Positions 1 through 9,287 of a DNA stretch of 64,000 nucleotides are shown here, in pieces; the stretch's first letter is position 1; each line of letters starts with the position of its first letter. Source of the DNA: Paenibacillus sp. W2I17. GTDB taxonomy: Bacteria > Bacillota > Bacilli > Paenibacillales > Paenibacillaceae. The translations under genes were made by a program, and so were the position numbers. The stretch is from positions 5,952,001 through 6,016,000 of the forward strand of contig NZ_JAUSXM010000001.1 in NCBI RefSeq assembly GCF_030815985.1. Direction: 5' to 3'. Below the pieces are notes generated by a model, which ran no database searches, had not been told where the DNA came from, and saw nothing but the letters and a program-made list of their open reading frames with translations.

Positions 1-2025
1 TACCCTGAGCACTGGTCGGAAGCGTTGTGGGAGGACGATTTCCGTAGAATGAAAGAGATGAATATCACAGTTATTCGGATGGCTGAATTCGCATGGTCCA
101 TCTTTGAACCAGAAGAAGACCAGTTCGATTTTAGTTTTTTCCAGAAGGCACTGGATCTGGCGCATCAATATGGTTTAAGTGTTATTTTGGGAACACCTAC
201 TGCAACTCCACCAGCGTGGTTAACATCCAAATATCCTGAAGTATTAAACGCAAATAAGGACGGGGTGTTGTATCAACACGGTATGCGGCGTCATACCAAT
301 TACAGCAGCCCAATCTACAGACAGCAATGTGAAAAAATCGTGCGCAATATGGTGATTGCCTATAAAGATCATCCGGCTCTTATTGGCTGGCAGATCGATA
401 ACGAATTCAATTGTCATATGGATGTTTTCTATGCTGAGGCTGACCATGTCGCCTTCCGTGAATGGCTTAAGAATCGTTATGAATCGTTAGAGAATCTGAA
501 CCAGGCTTGGGGAACCGTTTTCTGGAGTCAGACCTATACCGAGTGGGAGCAAGTTCACCTTACCCGGAATATGGTCAGCCAATCGCCTAATCCTCACCTG
601 GCATTAGATGAAAAGAGATTCATCTCCGCCAATACCATTTCATTTGCCAAGCTTCAGGTGGACATCATTCGGGAACTGGATCCGAAACATTGGATCACAA
701 CAAACGGTACGTTTGGACACTTGGATAATCATGAAATGACAGAAGACCTGTTGGATTTCTTCTCCTATGATTCGTATCCGCAGTTTGCCACGATCTTCCC
801 AGGGACAGACGATAACTCATTACAAGATCGGGCCTGGAGCATGAAACTGTCGAACGTACGCAATATGTCACCGAACTTCTGCGTCATGGAACAACAGTCT
901 GGGCCAGGAGGCTGGGTCGACAGTATAGGCATGGGTACGCCAAGACCGGGACAGATCCGATTATGGTCGTATCAATCTGTTCTTCACGGAACAGATCTAC
1001 TCGTCTACTTTCGCTGGCGGACGGCAACATTTGGCACGGAGATGTACTGGCATGGTATCAATGATTACCATAATCAACCCAACAGAAGGGTACGCGAGGT
1101 TGCGCAAGTAGGGGAAGAGTTTGCCAAGATCGGGCGTGTTATTGCAGGTACTACATATCAAGCCGATGTTGCGATCCTACAGGATTACGATAACATCTGG
1201 GACGGAGAGTTGGACGAGTGGCACGGTCCGCTTCAGCAACAGAGTGTACGCTCTTGGTATAAGCAGCTTCAGTATCGTCATATTCCGACGGACATGGTTA
1301 CACTGCAACCAACGACTACACTGAAAGAGTTATCCGAATATAAGGTGATCATTTATGCTCACCCGGCCATCATGACAGACGAGACAGCAGAACTTCTCCA
1401 AGCCTATGTCAGTCAAGGAGGCACTCTGTTTTTCGGTGCTCGCACCGGATATAAGGATCTCAAGGGGCATTGTTATATGAGACCGTTCCCTGGGGCTGTC
1501 GCTGAGTTGTGTGGTGTAACCGTAGAGGACTTTACTTTAATCAAAGGAACCGTTCCAGCAGCCAAACTGCAATGGAATGGGACGAGTGAGCGGCTTCAGG
1601 AGGGAACGTCAACGGCCGGATTTAACGAAGTTCTTCATGTGGAGCATCCTGAGGTGCAGGTCATGGCTGAGTATACATCCGAATATTATGCAGGTAGTCC
1701 TGCATTGACCAAACGTACGGTAGGTCAGGGGCAAGTATGGTATTATGGAGCGGCTTACAATGAACCAGTCGTTGATGCACTCCTGGATGAAATAGGGCTA
1801 TCTTCACCTGTGGGTGATCTGGTAGAGGTACCGTCCGAAGTTGAGCTTGGTATCCGTTCCGGTAAGGATAAAACTTATGTATTTTTACTCAACTACTCGG
1901 ATCAACAAGTGGCTATCAAGCTTAAGAAGCAAGCAAAAGAGTTACTGTCAGGTACAACACTTCAGAATGAGATCAATATGCCCGCGTATGGTGTATTCAT
2001 CCTGGAGATTGATTTGCCACATTAA
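1..2025 (+). CDS. GH42 beta-galactosidase, 5' end cut by the window edge
   Basis: Family 42 retaining beta-galactosidase, expected to release terminal galactose from galacto-oligosaccharides. The reading frame is open from base 1 (YPEHWSEALWEDDF), so the true start lies upstream; by family comparison about 10 to 25 residues are missing. The TIM-barrel domain carries the acid/base glutamate in GWQIDNEF (codon at 403) and the nucleophile glutamate in VMEQQSGPGG (codon at 889). A trimerisation-like middle domain and a small C-terminal beta domain follow. There is no signal peptide to judge because the N-terminus is absent. It is followed by its own terminator. The substrate (lactose, galactan or arabinogalactan fragments) cannot be read from sequence. 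Confidence 0.93.
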   Translation, partial: YPEHWSEALWEDDFRRMKEMNITVIRMAEFAWSIFEPEEDQFDFSFFQKALDLAHQYGLSVILGTPTATPPAWLTSKYPEVLNANKDGVLYQHGMRRHTNYSSPIYRQQCEKIVRNMVIAYKDHPALIGWQIDNEFNCHMDVFYAEADHVAFREWLKNRYESLENLNQAWGTVFWSQTYTEWEQVHLTRNMVSQSPNPHLALDEKRFISANTISFAKLQVDIIRELDPKHWITTNGTFGHLDNHEMTEDLLDFFSYDSYPQFATIFPGTDDNSLQDRAWSMKLSNVRNMSPNFCVMEQQSGPGGWVDSIGMGTPRPGQIRLWSYQSVLHGTDLLVYFRWRTATFGTEMYWHGINDYHNQPNRRVREVAQVGEEFAKIGRVIAGTTYQADVAILQDYDNIWDGELDEWHGPLQQQSVRSWYKQLQYRHIPTDMVTLQPTTTLKELSEYKVIIYAHPAIMTDETAELLQAYVSQGGTLFFGARTGYKDLKGHCYMRPFPGAVAELCGVTVEDFTLIKGTVPAAKLQWNGTSERLQEGTSTAGFNEVLHVEHPEVQVMAEYTSEYYAGSPALTKRTVGQGQVWYYGAAYNEPVVDALLDEIGLSSPVGDLVEVPSEVELGIRSGKDKTYVFLLNYSDQQVAIKLKKQAKELLSGTTLQNEINMPAYGVFILEIDLPH

Positions 2026-2071
2026 AAAATTCATTCATCCACATATGTATTATATATAGAAAGAAACACCA

Positions 2072-2105
2072 AAAACGCCTTGCAGCTATTGCAAGGCGTT
2101 TTGTA
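2072..2105 (+). terminator. Intrinsic terminator of the GH42 gene
   Basis: A perfect stem AACGCCTTGCA / TGCAAGGCGTT with a short AT-rich loop runs into a T-rich tail, 47 bases after the GH42 stop codon. Confidence 0.85.
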
Positions 2106-2168
2106 TATGCATGATGTAATGTGTAATACACGTTGAGCATGGGCTGTTATTATCTACATTTGGTATAA

Positions 2169-3212
2169 CTATGCTTCGTACAAAATCTCACCTGTCCGGG
2201 ATACATCATATCCCTCGAATGATTGCAGTTCCTGCCTGAACTCCGGCGATTGGAGAATCCGCAGGACAGATTCTGTCCAGGCTTCATTACCTTGCTTCCT
2301 CAGCATGACCAGATCATAGCGCTCCTGAGTGAGCGGGACAAAATCAACCTGACCCACAAGTCGTGCAGCTTTTTCAATGCCAACTCCGACATCAGCTTCA
2401 CCTGAACTGACTTTGGCAGCCACGCCCATGTGACTGGTTTCCTCGGTTTCATATCCGATCAGACCTGCAGCAGGAATTCCGTGCAGCCGAAGTTGCTCAT
2501 CCAGCAAAACCCTCGCGCCAGAACCTTTCTCCCGATTAGCTAGTCTCAGTTCAGGCTTGCTCAGATCGGTCCAATTCTGTAAGTTCTGTGGATTGCCACG
2601 CTGTACATACAGTCCGGCAGGACGTGACAGCAGGTTCACCACAACATAGGACCGTCCTGTCAGAATTTTGCGAATATACGGCAGATTATACTCACCGGTA
2701 TCTCCGTCGAGCAGATGGGTGCTGACCAGATCGGACTCACCGCGGTACATCGAGATAAGCCCATCCAGACTACCCATGAACGAGCGTAGCGGACGAATGT
2801 CCCGAGTTTGTTTTTCCATATGGCGCATTAGAATATCCAGACTGACATCCTGACCTGTTATGACCAGATGCCGTGGTACAGCAGTCATTGCATGAGCAGA
2901 ACTCGCTGGAGTAATCGCAAGCGTTGACCCAACGGGTGTAGTCGATAGTAAGGAAGTTCCCTGAAAATCACCCTGACCTGGCTGGGTCCCTGATGCCGAG
3001 GTCTGATGAGGAGTCAATATACGCTGCCCTGAGGACTGTAGTTGCTTGGAGCGACGTTTATATGCCTCCAGATCGGTTGCATCAATTCGCATTTGTTTAC
3101 CCACACGGTATGCGACGAGGTCTCCTTTTTTGATTAGGTCATAGACCGTCAGTTTCGATATTTTGAGCAGCTTGGATATTTCTTCGGTTGTGTAGGATTG
3201 CTCCTCCGTCAT
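2169..3212 (-). CDS. HTH / periplasmic-binding-fold regulator next to modAB (YvgK-like)
   Basis: Probable one-component regulator of the divergent molybdate genes. Residues about 6 to 50 form an excisionase-type helix-turn-helix (YTTEEISKLLKISKLTVYDL). A low-complexity Ser/Thr/Gln linker follows, then from about residue 115 a periplasmic-binding-protein-like domain of the type that senses a transported ligand, here probably molybdate or tungstate. The start at 3212 is preferred over 3245 because GAAGGAGGAT lies 8 bases upstream of it. The arrangement matches yvgK-yvgL-yvgM of Bacillus subtilis as I remember it. The ligand is inferred from the neighbours. Confidence 0.82.
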   Translation of the reverse strand: MTEEQSYTTEEISKLLKISKLTVYDLIKKGDLVAYRVGKQMRIDATDLEAYKRRSKQLQSSGQRILTPHQTSASGTQPGQGDFQGTSLLSTTPVGSTLAITPASSAHAMTAVPRHLVITGQDVSLDILMRHMEKQTRDIRPLRSFMGSLDGLISMYRGESDLVSTHLLDGDTGEYNLPYIRKILTGRSYVVVNLLSRPAGLYVQRGNPQNLQNWTDLSKPELRLANREKGSGARVLLDEQLRLHGIPAAGLIGYETEETSHMGVAAKVSSGEADVGVGIEKAARLVGQVDFVPLTQERYDLVMLRKQGNEAWTESVLRILQSPEFRQELQSFEGYDVSRTGEILYEA

Positions 3213-3392
3213 AAGTGAAGATCCTCCTTCAAAGGTATAGAGCAATTATGGTTTTGTTATGAATGTTTCTTGTACTATATCATTAATTGAGGGATGCCAT
3301 AAACTTGAGAACACGCAATAAACGCATAGGACAGATAACAAAAATCAAATGTGATCTTAATCACCTTCCCATTTTTTTTGTCTTGTGTATAA

Positions 3393-3433
3393 TTAGATAT
3401 AATCAATTATAACTAGTTATATCTAAAGATAAC
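3393..3433. promoter_or_regulatory. Candidate operator between the regulator and modA
   Basis: Nested inverted repeats sit just before the modA ribosome binding site: TTAGATATAAT (3393-3403) against GTTATATCTAA (3416-3426) with one mismatch, a perfect 14-bp palindrome TATAACTAGTTATA (3408-3421), and GTTAT/ATAAC arms (3416-3420, 3429-3433). The GTTATAT/ATAAC look resembles ModE-type operators of enteric bacteria, but the regulator here is of a different architecture. Binding by that regulator is inference. Confidence 0.5.
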
Positions 3434-3449
3434 GTTGGGGGAGAAATGA

Positions 3450-4322
3450 ATGAGAAAGAGAATCGGATATGTGTTGGGAAGTATGTCACTGGGACTGGCT
3501 CTTGTATTGGCTGGTTGCGGCGCAAGCACAGGCACTGCGGGTACATCCACGGGTGCAGAACAAACGACCTCAACGCCAGCGGCATCAGGTGAAAGTTCAT
3601 CAGCAGGAAATACCGATTCACAGGAAACGGTAGATCTGACAATCTCTGCGGCGGCAAGTCTGACCGATGCGATGAAAGAAATTGAAACCAATTATGAGTT
3701 AGCTAATCCTTATATAGAACTTAATTTTAACTTTGGCGCCTCGGGTGCCTTGCAACAGCAGATTGAACAGGGTGCCCCGGCTGATGTCTTTGTATCGGCG
3801 GCAACAAAAAATATGAATGCGCTAGTGGATGAAAACCTGATTGCATCGGGCGATCAGAAGAATCTGCTACAGAATTCACTGGTGGCCATAGTGCCAGCAG
3901 ATGGGACCCACACAGTAACCAGTGAAACGGATCTCACCAGCGACTCCATCAAGACGGTAGCCATTGGGATTCCGGAAAGTGTTCCTGCGGGAACCTATGC
4001 CAAGGAAGCTCTGACCAATGCCAAGCTGTGGGATGAACTGGAAAGCAAGCTTGTGCAGGGGAAAGACGTTAGACAGGTTCTTCAATATGTAGAGACAGGT
4101 AATGCAGATGCAGGATTTGTATATAAAACGGATGCTCTTACTTCGGATCAGGTGAAAATTGCGTTTGAGGTGGACAAGAACAGCTACACACCAGCCAGTT
4201 ATCCAATAGGCATTATTGAAGGAACCAAACACCGTACAGAGGCCGAACAATTTTATGCGTATTTACAAACCCCTGAAGTGCTCGATATCTTCGCTAGATA
4301 CGGATTCACAATTCCCGAATGA
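3450..4322 (+). CDS. modA: Molybdate ABC transporter substrate-binding lipoprotein
   Basis: Captures molybdate or tungstate outside the membrane for the ModB permease. It has a lipoprotein signal peptide with lipobox LVLAGC, a Ser/Thr/Ala-rich linker, and the ModA fold starting LTISAAASLTDAM, with FNFGASGALQQQIEQG and PADVFVSAA, the conserved oxyanion-binding segments. The length (290 residues) suits the family plus a linker. GGGGGAGA precedes the ATG. The stop overlaps the modB start as ATGA, so the two are translationally coupled. Confidence 0.93.
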   Translation: MRKRIGYVLGSMSLGLALVLAGCGASTGTAGTSTGAEQTTSTPAASGESSSAGNTDSQETVDLTISAAASLTDAMKEIETNYELANPYIELNFNFGASGALQQQIEQGAPADVFVSAATKNMNALVDENLIASGDQKNLLQNSLVAIVPADGTHTVTSETDLTSDSIKTVAIGIPESVPAGTYAKEALTNAKLWDELESKLVQGKDVRQVLQYVETGNADAGFVYKTDALTSDQVKIAFEVDKNSYTPASYPIGIIEGTKHRTEAEQFYAYLQTPEVLDIFARYGFTIPE

Positions 4323-5005
4323 ATGTGAACGCCATAGACTGGTCCGTATTCTGGTCACCGGTGCGCCTATCGCTTCAGGTTGCGTTATTATCCAGCATAG
4401 TGGCCACGGTGCTCGGAATTGCGATAGCCTGGAAGATGTCACGTTCTTCATTTCGGGGAAAGATTCTGCTGGAAACGGCATTTATGCTGCCGCTAGTCCT
4501 TCCTCCGACGGTGGTTGGATTTCTGTTACTTGTCATACTGGGACGTAAAAGTCTGTTTGGACAATGGATTGAAGCCATATTCTCCACACCGGTTATTTTC
4601 ACCTGGTGGGCTGCGGTGATTGCTTCGGTGGTGGTTGCTTTTCCACTCGTGTATCAGACGATGAAATCGGGATTCAGTGGTGTGGATCGGGATCTGGAAG
4701 ATGCGGGTCGTTCGATTGGGGCAAATGAGTGGCAGGTCTTTCGTTACATCTCCCTGCCGCTCGCAGGCAGAGCATTGATGACCGCTTTCATCCTGGGCTT
4801 TGCCCGTGCACTCGGGGAATTTGGTGCGACACTAATGATCGCAGGCAATATTCCGGGCAAAACACAAACGGTACCTACGGCAATCTATGTCGCTGTGGAT
4901 TCGGGCAATCAGACCATGGCTTGGGCATGGACTGTTTCCATTATTATCATCTCATTTCTCATGTTACTGATGACCAGACAGCAACGAGATGGAAAAAACG
5001 ACTGA
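4319..5005 (+). CDS. modB: Molybdate ABC transporter permease
   Basis: Inner-membrane channel subunit of the molybdate importer, 228 residues with about five hydrophobic segments. The EAA loop that contacts the ATPase is visible as DLEDAGRSIGANEWQVFRYI, followed by ARALGEFGATLMIAGN, a signature of ModB. It overlaps modA by 4 bases. No modC ATPase follows: a terminator comes directly after, so energy must come from an ATPase encoded elsewhere. Confidence 0.93.
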   Translation: MNVNAIDWSVFWSPVRLSLQVALLSSIVATVLGIAIAWKMSRSSFRGKILLETAFMLPLVLPPTVVGFLLLVILGRKSLFGQWIEAIFSTPVIFTWWAAVIASVVVAFPLVYQTMKSGFSGVDRDLEDAGRSIGANEWQVFRYISLPLAGRALMTAFILGFARALGEFGATLMIAGNIPGKTQTVPTAIYVAVDSGNQTMAWAWTVSIIIISFLMLLMTRQQRDGKND

Positions 5006-5038
5006 TTTGATATGTGTTAATATTATATGTAAAATGAT

Positions 5039-5087
5039 GAAAAACCCGTTTTGAGGAAAGAACTTTTTTCCTTAACGCGGGTTTTTA
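5039..5087 (+). terminator. Terminator after modB
   Basis: AAAACCCG pairs with CGGGTTTTT across a loop that itself holds GGAAA/TTTCC, ending in a T run. Confidence 0.75.
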
Positions 5088-5278
5088 TTACCAATTTCAT
5101 ATGTACCAATATCAATATCCTGCCAAATTGGTCTTAATGGAAATGTAAAGCTGTTTTAACATAAAAAAATAAAAATTTTCCCAAAATTTAATCGTTCAGT
5201 ACTCGCTTTCAGTGGGCTTGTTCCTGTAAGATAGAAGTAATGGATTCCAGCCAAGTACTGAAATAAGGAGAGACGACG

Positions 5279-5611
5279 ATGAACACTAAATCTGATTGCG
5301 GCGTTTCGTTGCAAATCGATGACTATCTGGATCTTTTGCATTTTGCCATCCAAATTCAGGATCAGGAATGGCAGCAATCCCTTATCCGCCAACTCAAAAT
5401 ATTTCAGACGGCGACGGAGCAGCAACGCACACCAGAAGAGGAATTATGGACACGGTTTGATTACATCAACAGCAAACTGACAGGTCTGTGCCACCAGATT
5501 CATGCCGCTCATTCCATGGACGAACGCAAGAAGTTCGAGGAACGAATCGGTCTCTTACAATTACAGCGAGTGGAAGTTGCACGTAAAATTAAATGGGCGA
5601 GTCGCAGATAG
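5279..5611 (+). CDS. Conserved-looking small protein of unknown function
   Basis: A 110-residue soluble protein, not recognised. It is predicted mostly helical with an IDDYLDLLHFAIQIQDQEW segment near the N-terminus and a charged C-terminal half ending KIKWASRR. No signal peptide or membrane segment is seen. AAGGAGAG lies 7 to 10 bases before the ATG and the gene has its own terminator, so it looks like a genuine single-gene unit. No function is suggested by its neighbours, which belong to metal and cystine uptake. Confidence 0.7.
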   Translation: MNTKSDCGVSLQIDDYLDLLHFAIQIQDQEWQQSLIRQLKIFQTATEQQRTPEEELWTRFDYINSKLTGLCHQIHAAHSMDERKKFEERIGLLQLQRVEVARKIKWASRR

Positions 5612-5677
5612 ATGAGTAGTGTATACACCAAGTGATGCACCGCCAAAATGGTATAATCAGTGAGAGTCATATAAGAA

Positions 5678-5716
5678 GAAGCCATCCACCAATCGATATG
5701 GAGGATGGCTTTTTCT
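5678..5716 (+). terminator. Terminator after the 110-residue unknown gene
   Basis: GCCATCC (5681-5687) pairs with GGATGGC (5703-5709), flanked by AAGAA on the left and TTTTTCTT on the right. Confidence 0.8.
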
Positions 5717-5911
5717 TATACACTATAGAGAAGTCCTATAACCATATCAGGATGTCCTATTAGTTTAGTTATTGCCCTAAGATGACTTGTAATGATATTC
5801 TTTGTTCAACCTAATTCCGACTATACAAGTAAGAATGGTTTGTTAATGGGGTAGAGGAATGGGAGTACACATCATATTCGCTGTGATAACAGCCTGTGGA
5901 GGAGATTGGGA

Positions 5912-6751
5912 ATGGTTAAAAAACGGGGGATTCAAAAATTCCGGACAGCACTGCTGTTCATTACAATGCTGGCGGTACTGGCTGGATGCAGCACAGGAAC
6001 TGCAAGCAATGATTCAGAATCTGCTTCGGCAGCAGGCGACACCAAAGTGAAAAAGATCATTGTAGGAACAGGTACACAGTTCCCAAATGTCTGCTTCATT
6101 GATGAGAATGGCAAGTTAACAGGTTATGATGTGGAACTGATCCGGGAGATCGACAAACGTTTACCTGAGTATGAATTCGAATTCAGCACCATGGATTTCA
6201 AAAACCTGCTGCTGAGTCTGGAAACGAAAAAAATTGACCTGATCGCTCACCAGATGGAAGTGAATGATGAGAGACAGGCCAAGTTCCTGTTTAATGATGA
6301 AGCCTATAATATTTTTCCAAATAAAATTGTCGTAAGTCAGAAAAATGAGGAAGTAAAATCGATTGAGGATCTAAAAGGGAAAAAACTGATTGTTGGTGCT
6401 ACAAGTAATGCGGCTGTACTTGCTGAGAAATGGAATGCAGCGAACGGCAACGGGATTGATATCGTTTATTCCGGAGCGGGTGAGGATACCATTACTCAGA
6501 TCAAAACAGGCCGGGTGGATGCCACCATCAGCACTCAGTTTGCCATTGATTATCAGAATAAGGCGGTTGATGCTCAGTTGAAAACGGTAGGAGATGCCCT
6601 CTCCAACTCCAAAGTGTACTTCATTCTGAACAAAGATGAGCAGGAGCTCAAAACCAAAGTGGACGAAGCGCTCAAAGCGATCAAAGAAGATGGAACATTA
6701 GGCAAACTGAGCACTGAGTGGCTTGGAGCTGACTATACGGTTGAAGAGTAG
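5912..6751 (+). CDS. Cystine-type ABC transporter substrate-binding lipoprotein
   Basis: Solute-binding lipoprotein of a polar amino acid importer, most like TcyJ/TcyK cystine-binding proteins. The signal peptide ends in lipobox VLAGCS. The mature protein shows the family-3 binding fold: VGTGTQFPNVCFIDENGKL, GYDVELIREI, MDFKNLLLSLETKKIDLIAHQM and a KGKKLIVGATSN hinge. The ATG at 5912 is preferred because GGAGGAG ends 7 bases upstream; a TTG six bases earlier is possible. It heads a four-gene operon with two permeases and one ATPase. Cystine rather than another amino acid is inferred from family resemblance. Confidence 0.85.
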   Translation: MVKKRGIQKFRTALLFITMLAVLAGCSTGTASNDSESASAAGDTKVKKIIVGTGTQFPNVCFIDENGKLTGYDVELIREIDKRLPEYEFEFSTMDFKNLLLSLETKKIDLIAHQMEVNDERQAKFLFNDEAYNIFPNKIVVSQKNEEVKSIEDLKGKKLIVGATSNAAVLAEKWNAANGNGIDIVYSGAGEDTITQIKTGRVDATISTQFAIDYQNKAVDAQLKTVGDALSNSKVYFILNKDEQELKTKVDEALKAIKEDGTLGKLSTEWLGADYTVEE

Positions 6752-6774
6752 TCTGAGAAAGGTGTGCAGCGGTA

Positions 6775-7530
6775 ATGGGAAAATCATTTGATCTGTCATT
6801 GGTTCTGGATTTCATCCCGGAACTGCTACGATATTTGCATATAACACTGATTGTACTGGGTGGTTCCATCGTGCTCGGACTGGTGGGCGGCGTGCTTCTG
6901 GCCGTTCCCCGGCTGTATCGAATCCCGGTACTAAGCCAGTTGGCTACCCTGTACGTTTCATTCATGCGGGGCACACCGATCCTGATCAAATTGTTCCTGG
7001 TGTATTACGGACTTCCCGAGTTGCTCAAACCCATTGGCATCGACCTATCGAGAACCGACCCGTTGTTATTTGTCATTGTGACCTATGCGCTTAGTGATGC
7101 GGCATCCTTTGCCGAGATCTTTCGCGGAGCGGTGCGCAGTGTGGATAAAGGTCAGACGGAAGCAGCCTATGCTGCGGGTATGACCACATTCCAGTCTTTT
7201 CGGCGGATTGTTGTTCCGCAGGCACTGATTGTTGCTTTTCCGAACATGGCTAACACGTTAATCGGTTCATTAAAGGATACGTCTTTGGCCTTCTCCATTG
7301 GTGTCATGGATATGGTGGGCAGAGGGCAGACGTTAATTTCGGCTACATCGCATGCACTTGAAGTGTATATCAGTCTGTCTGTGGTCTATTATGTCATTGT
7401 TATTGTGCTTGAAAAAGGATTTTCCTTTGCAGAACGCAGACTCCAGCGTCATGAACGCAAGAGAGTTGTACACAAACCGGCAATTCGAGCCAAACGCCTG
7501 AAAGAGGTTGTTCAAAAAGTCCGCTTTTGA
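6775..7530 (+). CDS. Amino acid (cystine-type) ABC permease 1
   Basis: Membrane subunit of the His/Glu/Gln/Arg permease family (TcyL-like), 251 residues. It has hydrophobic segments near residues 15 to 40, 55 to 75, 90 to 110 and 190 to 215. The EAA motif reads GQTEAAYAAGMTTFQSFRRI, followed by VPQALIVAFPNMANTLIGSLKDTSLA. The basic C-terminal extension ends VVQKVRF, and these last residues and the stop codon are supplied by a repeat that starts at 7503. The gene's original C-terminus may therefore have been replaced. Confidence 0.88.
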   Translation: MGKSFDLSLVLDFIPELLRYLHITLIVLGGSIVLGLVGGVLLAVPRLYRIPVLSQLATLYVSFMRGTPILIKLFLVYYGLPELLKPIGIDLSRTDPLLFVIVTYALSDAASFAEIFRGAVRSVDKGQTEAAYAAGMTTFQSFRRIVVPQALIVAFPNMANTLIGSLKDTSLAFSIGVMDMVGRGQTLISATSHALEVYISLSVVYYVIVIVLEKGFSFAERRLQRHERKRVVHKPAIRAKRLKEVVQKVRF

Positions 7531-7682
7531 TTACGAATCATGCCTGGCGGCATCATCAGCATCGAAGATGAAATTCAGCCGAAATGTCCGTTGCTCACGT
7601 AGTTTTCCCTACGCTCCGCTACTCCATTTCTAACTTCATTCCATCTTCTCGGTACTGAAAACCAGACTTTTTGAACTCTCAC
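7503..7682. repeat. Short interspersed repeat with inverted ends
   Basis: The segment begins AGAGGTTGTTCAAAAAG and ends with the inverted match GACTTTTTGAAC (7665-7676) of GTTCAAAAAGTC (7510-7521). The interior includes a CGTAG/CTACG hairpin and has no reading frame of its own. The same 17-bp end sequence recurs, inverted, at 63273-63289. It resembles a MITE or REP-like family. It separates the two permease genes of one operon and carries no obvious terminator. Confidence 0.6.
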
Positions 7683-7706
7683 TGAAACGAATAGCGGGGT
7701 GAGCAT

Positions 7707-8417
7707 ATGTCGATTGATCTCCAGTTTATCTATACATCTTTTTTTCAAATCCTGAAGGCATTGCCACTGACACTCGTCATTACGATTGTTCCGTTGATTG
7801 CAGGCTTCGGAATCGGTCTCGCTACGGCTCTGATCCGTATCTATCGTGTGCGGTGGATTCACCGCATTGCTGAGTTCTACGTTTCTTTCCTGCGTGGAAC
7901 ACCGATGCTGATGCATCTATTCCTCATCTATTACGGTATTCCGATGATTATCGATAAGCTGGCGGAACGTTACGGTTGGGCTTTCCAATCCTCGTCGATT
8001 CCAATTCTCGTATTTGTACTAATTGCTTTCTCGCTCACTGCGGGCGCCTATATGTCCGAGATTATCCGTTCAGGCATTCTTGCTGTGGATATCGGCCAGA
8101 TGGAGGCGGCTCACGCTGTAGGCATGAGCACATTCCAGGCTTTAAGGCGTATCATTATCCCTCAAGCGATCGGGGCGGTATTGCCTAACTTGTGCAGTAT
8201 GTTTGTTGGGTTCCTGCATGGATCAACACTCGCTTTTACCGTATCTCAGATGGACATCCTCGGTAAAGCGGATGTGGTGGCATCCGTCAGTCTGAAGTTT
8301 CTGGAGGCCTTTATCGCCGCAGCGTTTATCTATTGGGGGCTGACCATCATTGCCGAGCGGATCACTGCTCTGCTTGAGCGTCGGGTTGCCGTGTACAGCA
8401 AAGGAGGCGTGTCATGA
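7707..8417 (+). CDS. Amino acid (cystine-type) ABC permease 2
   Basis: Second membrane subunit (TcyM-like), 236 residues and paralogous to the first permease. It shares the [21 protein letters not shown] segment type, and its EAA motif reads [20 protein letters not shown] with [20 protein letters not shown] after it. The ATPase start overlaps its stop (ATGA). Two different permeases imply a heterodimeric membrane domain. It remains in the same operon despite the repeat inserted upstream. Confidence 0.9.
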   Translation: MSIDLQFIYTSFFQILKALPLTLVITIVPLIAGFGIGLATALIRIYRVRWIHRIAEFYVSFLRGTPMLMHLFLIYYGIPMIIDKLAERYGWAFQSSSIPILVFVLIAFSLTAGAYMSEIIRSGILAVDIGQMEAAHAVGMSTFQALRRIIIPQAIGAVLPNLCSMFVGFLHGSTLAFTVSQMDILGKADVVASVSLKFLEAFIAAAFIYWGLTIIAERITALLERRVAVYSKGGVS

Positions 8418-9166
8418 TTACACTAACGAACATACACAAAACTTTTGGCAAGCAGGAAGTATTGAAGGGAATTGATCTGACCGTGGAACAGGGCGATGTC
8501 GTAGCGATCCTTGGACCGAGCGGATCAGGTAAAACAACACTGCTACGCTGCGTCAATTTTCTGGAACGTGCCGATGAGGGCGAGGTTCAGATCAGTGGAT
8601 TAACCGTCGATTGCAAGCATGCACGCAAACATGACATTGTGCAGTTGAGACGAAAAACGGCGATGGTGTTCCAGCATTATAATCTGTTCAAACACAAGAC
8701 AGTGCTGGATAACGTCACGGAGGGATTAATTATTGCCCAGAAAATGTCCAAAGCCGACGCCCGCACGCGTGCCTTGCGAGTGCTTGAACAAGTCGGACTG
8801 TCTGCCAAAATCAATGAGTATCCAAGTATGTTGTCAGGTGGACAACAGCAACGGGTGGGCATCGCCAGAGCACTGGCACTGAATCCCGAAGTGATTTTGT
8901 TTGATGAACCGACCTCGGCGCTGGACCCCGAGCTTGTGGGTGAAGTGTTGTCTGTTATCCGCTCCATTGCTCAAGAAGGGATTACCATGATTGTAGTCAC
9001 CCATGAAATGGGGTTTGCCCGTGAGGTGGCAAATCGGGTTGTTTTCATGGATGGAGGTTCCGTTGTGGAGGAAGGAACCCCAGAGGAGGTTTTTGTACGT
9101 CCCAAGCAGGAACGTACTCGCCAATTCCTCAGTCGATATTCTTCCGACTGGAGTTATGTCATCTGA
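8414..9166 (+). CDS. Amino acid (cystine-type) ABC transporter ATPase
   Basis: Cytoplasmic ATPase (TcyN-like) that powers the importer. It has Walker [10 protein letters not shown] near residue 33, Q-loop VFQHYNLF, signature [15 protein letters not shown], Walker [14 protein letters not shown] and the H-loop histidine in VVTHEMGFA. At 250 residues it has the standard length for polar amino acid importers. It overlaps the upstream permease by 4 bases and is followed by a terminator, which closes the operon. Confidence 0.93.
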   Translation: MITLTNIHKTFGKQEVLKGIDLTVEQGDVVAILGPSGSGKTTLLRCVNFLERADEGEVQISGLTVDCKHARKHDIVQLRRKTAMVFQHYNLFKHKTVLDNVTEGLIIAQKMSKADARTRALRVLEQVGLSAKINEYPSMLSGGQQQRVGIARALALNPEVILFDEPTSALDPELVGEVLSVIRSIAQEGITMIVVTHEMGFAREVANRVVFMDGGSVVEEGTPEEVFVRPKQERTRQFLSRYSSDWSYVI

Positions 9167-9199
9167 CGATATAGGCGCAAGCTGTAGTAACTGACGATC

Positions 9200-9248
9200 C
9201 CGGCCCGGCATATGCTGTAACAGGCAAATGCTGATAGGCCGGTTTTTT
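9200..9248 (+). terminator. Terminator closing the cystine-type operon
   Basis: CCGGCC (9200-9205) pairs with GGCCGG (9237-9242), followed by TTTTTTCT. The loop contains a second potential stem GCAT/ATGC. Confidence 0.75.
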
Positions 9249-9287
9249 CTATGGGTGAAGCAGGCCGTGACGGTAAGGAGGAGGACC

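Noticed and set aside
5813..5818. AATTCC as part of a CymR box before the cystine operon
   Set aside because: Only the hexamer fits; the remaining conserved positions of the published CymR motif are not met.
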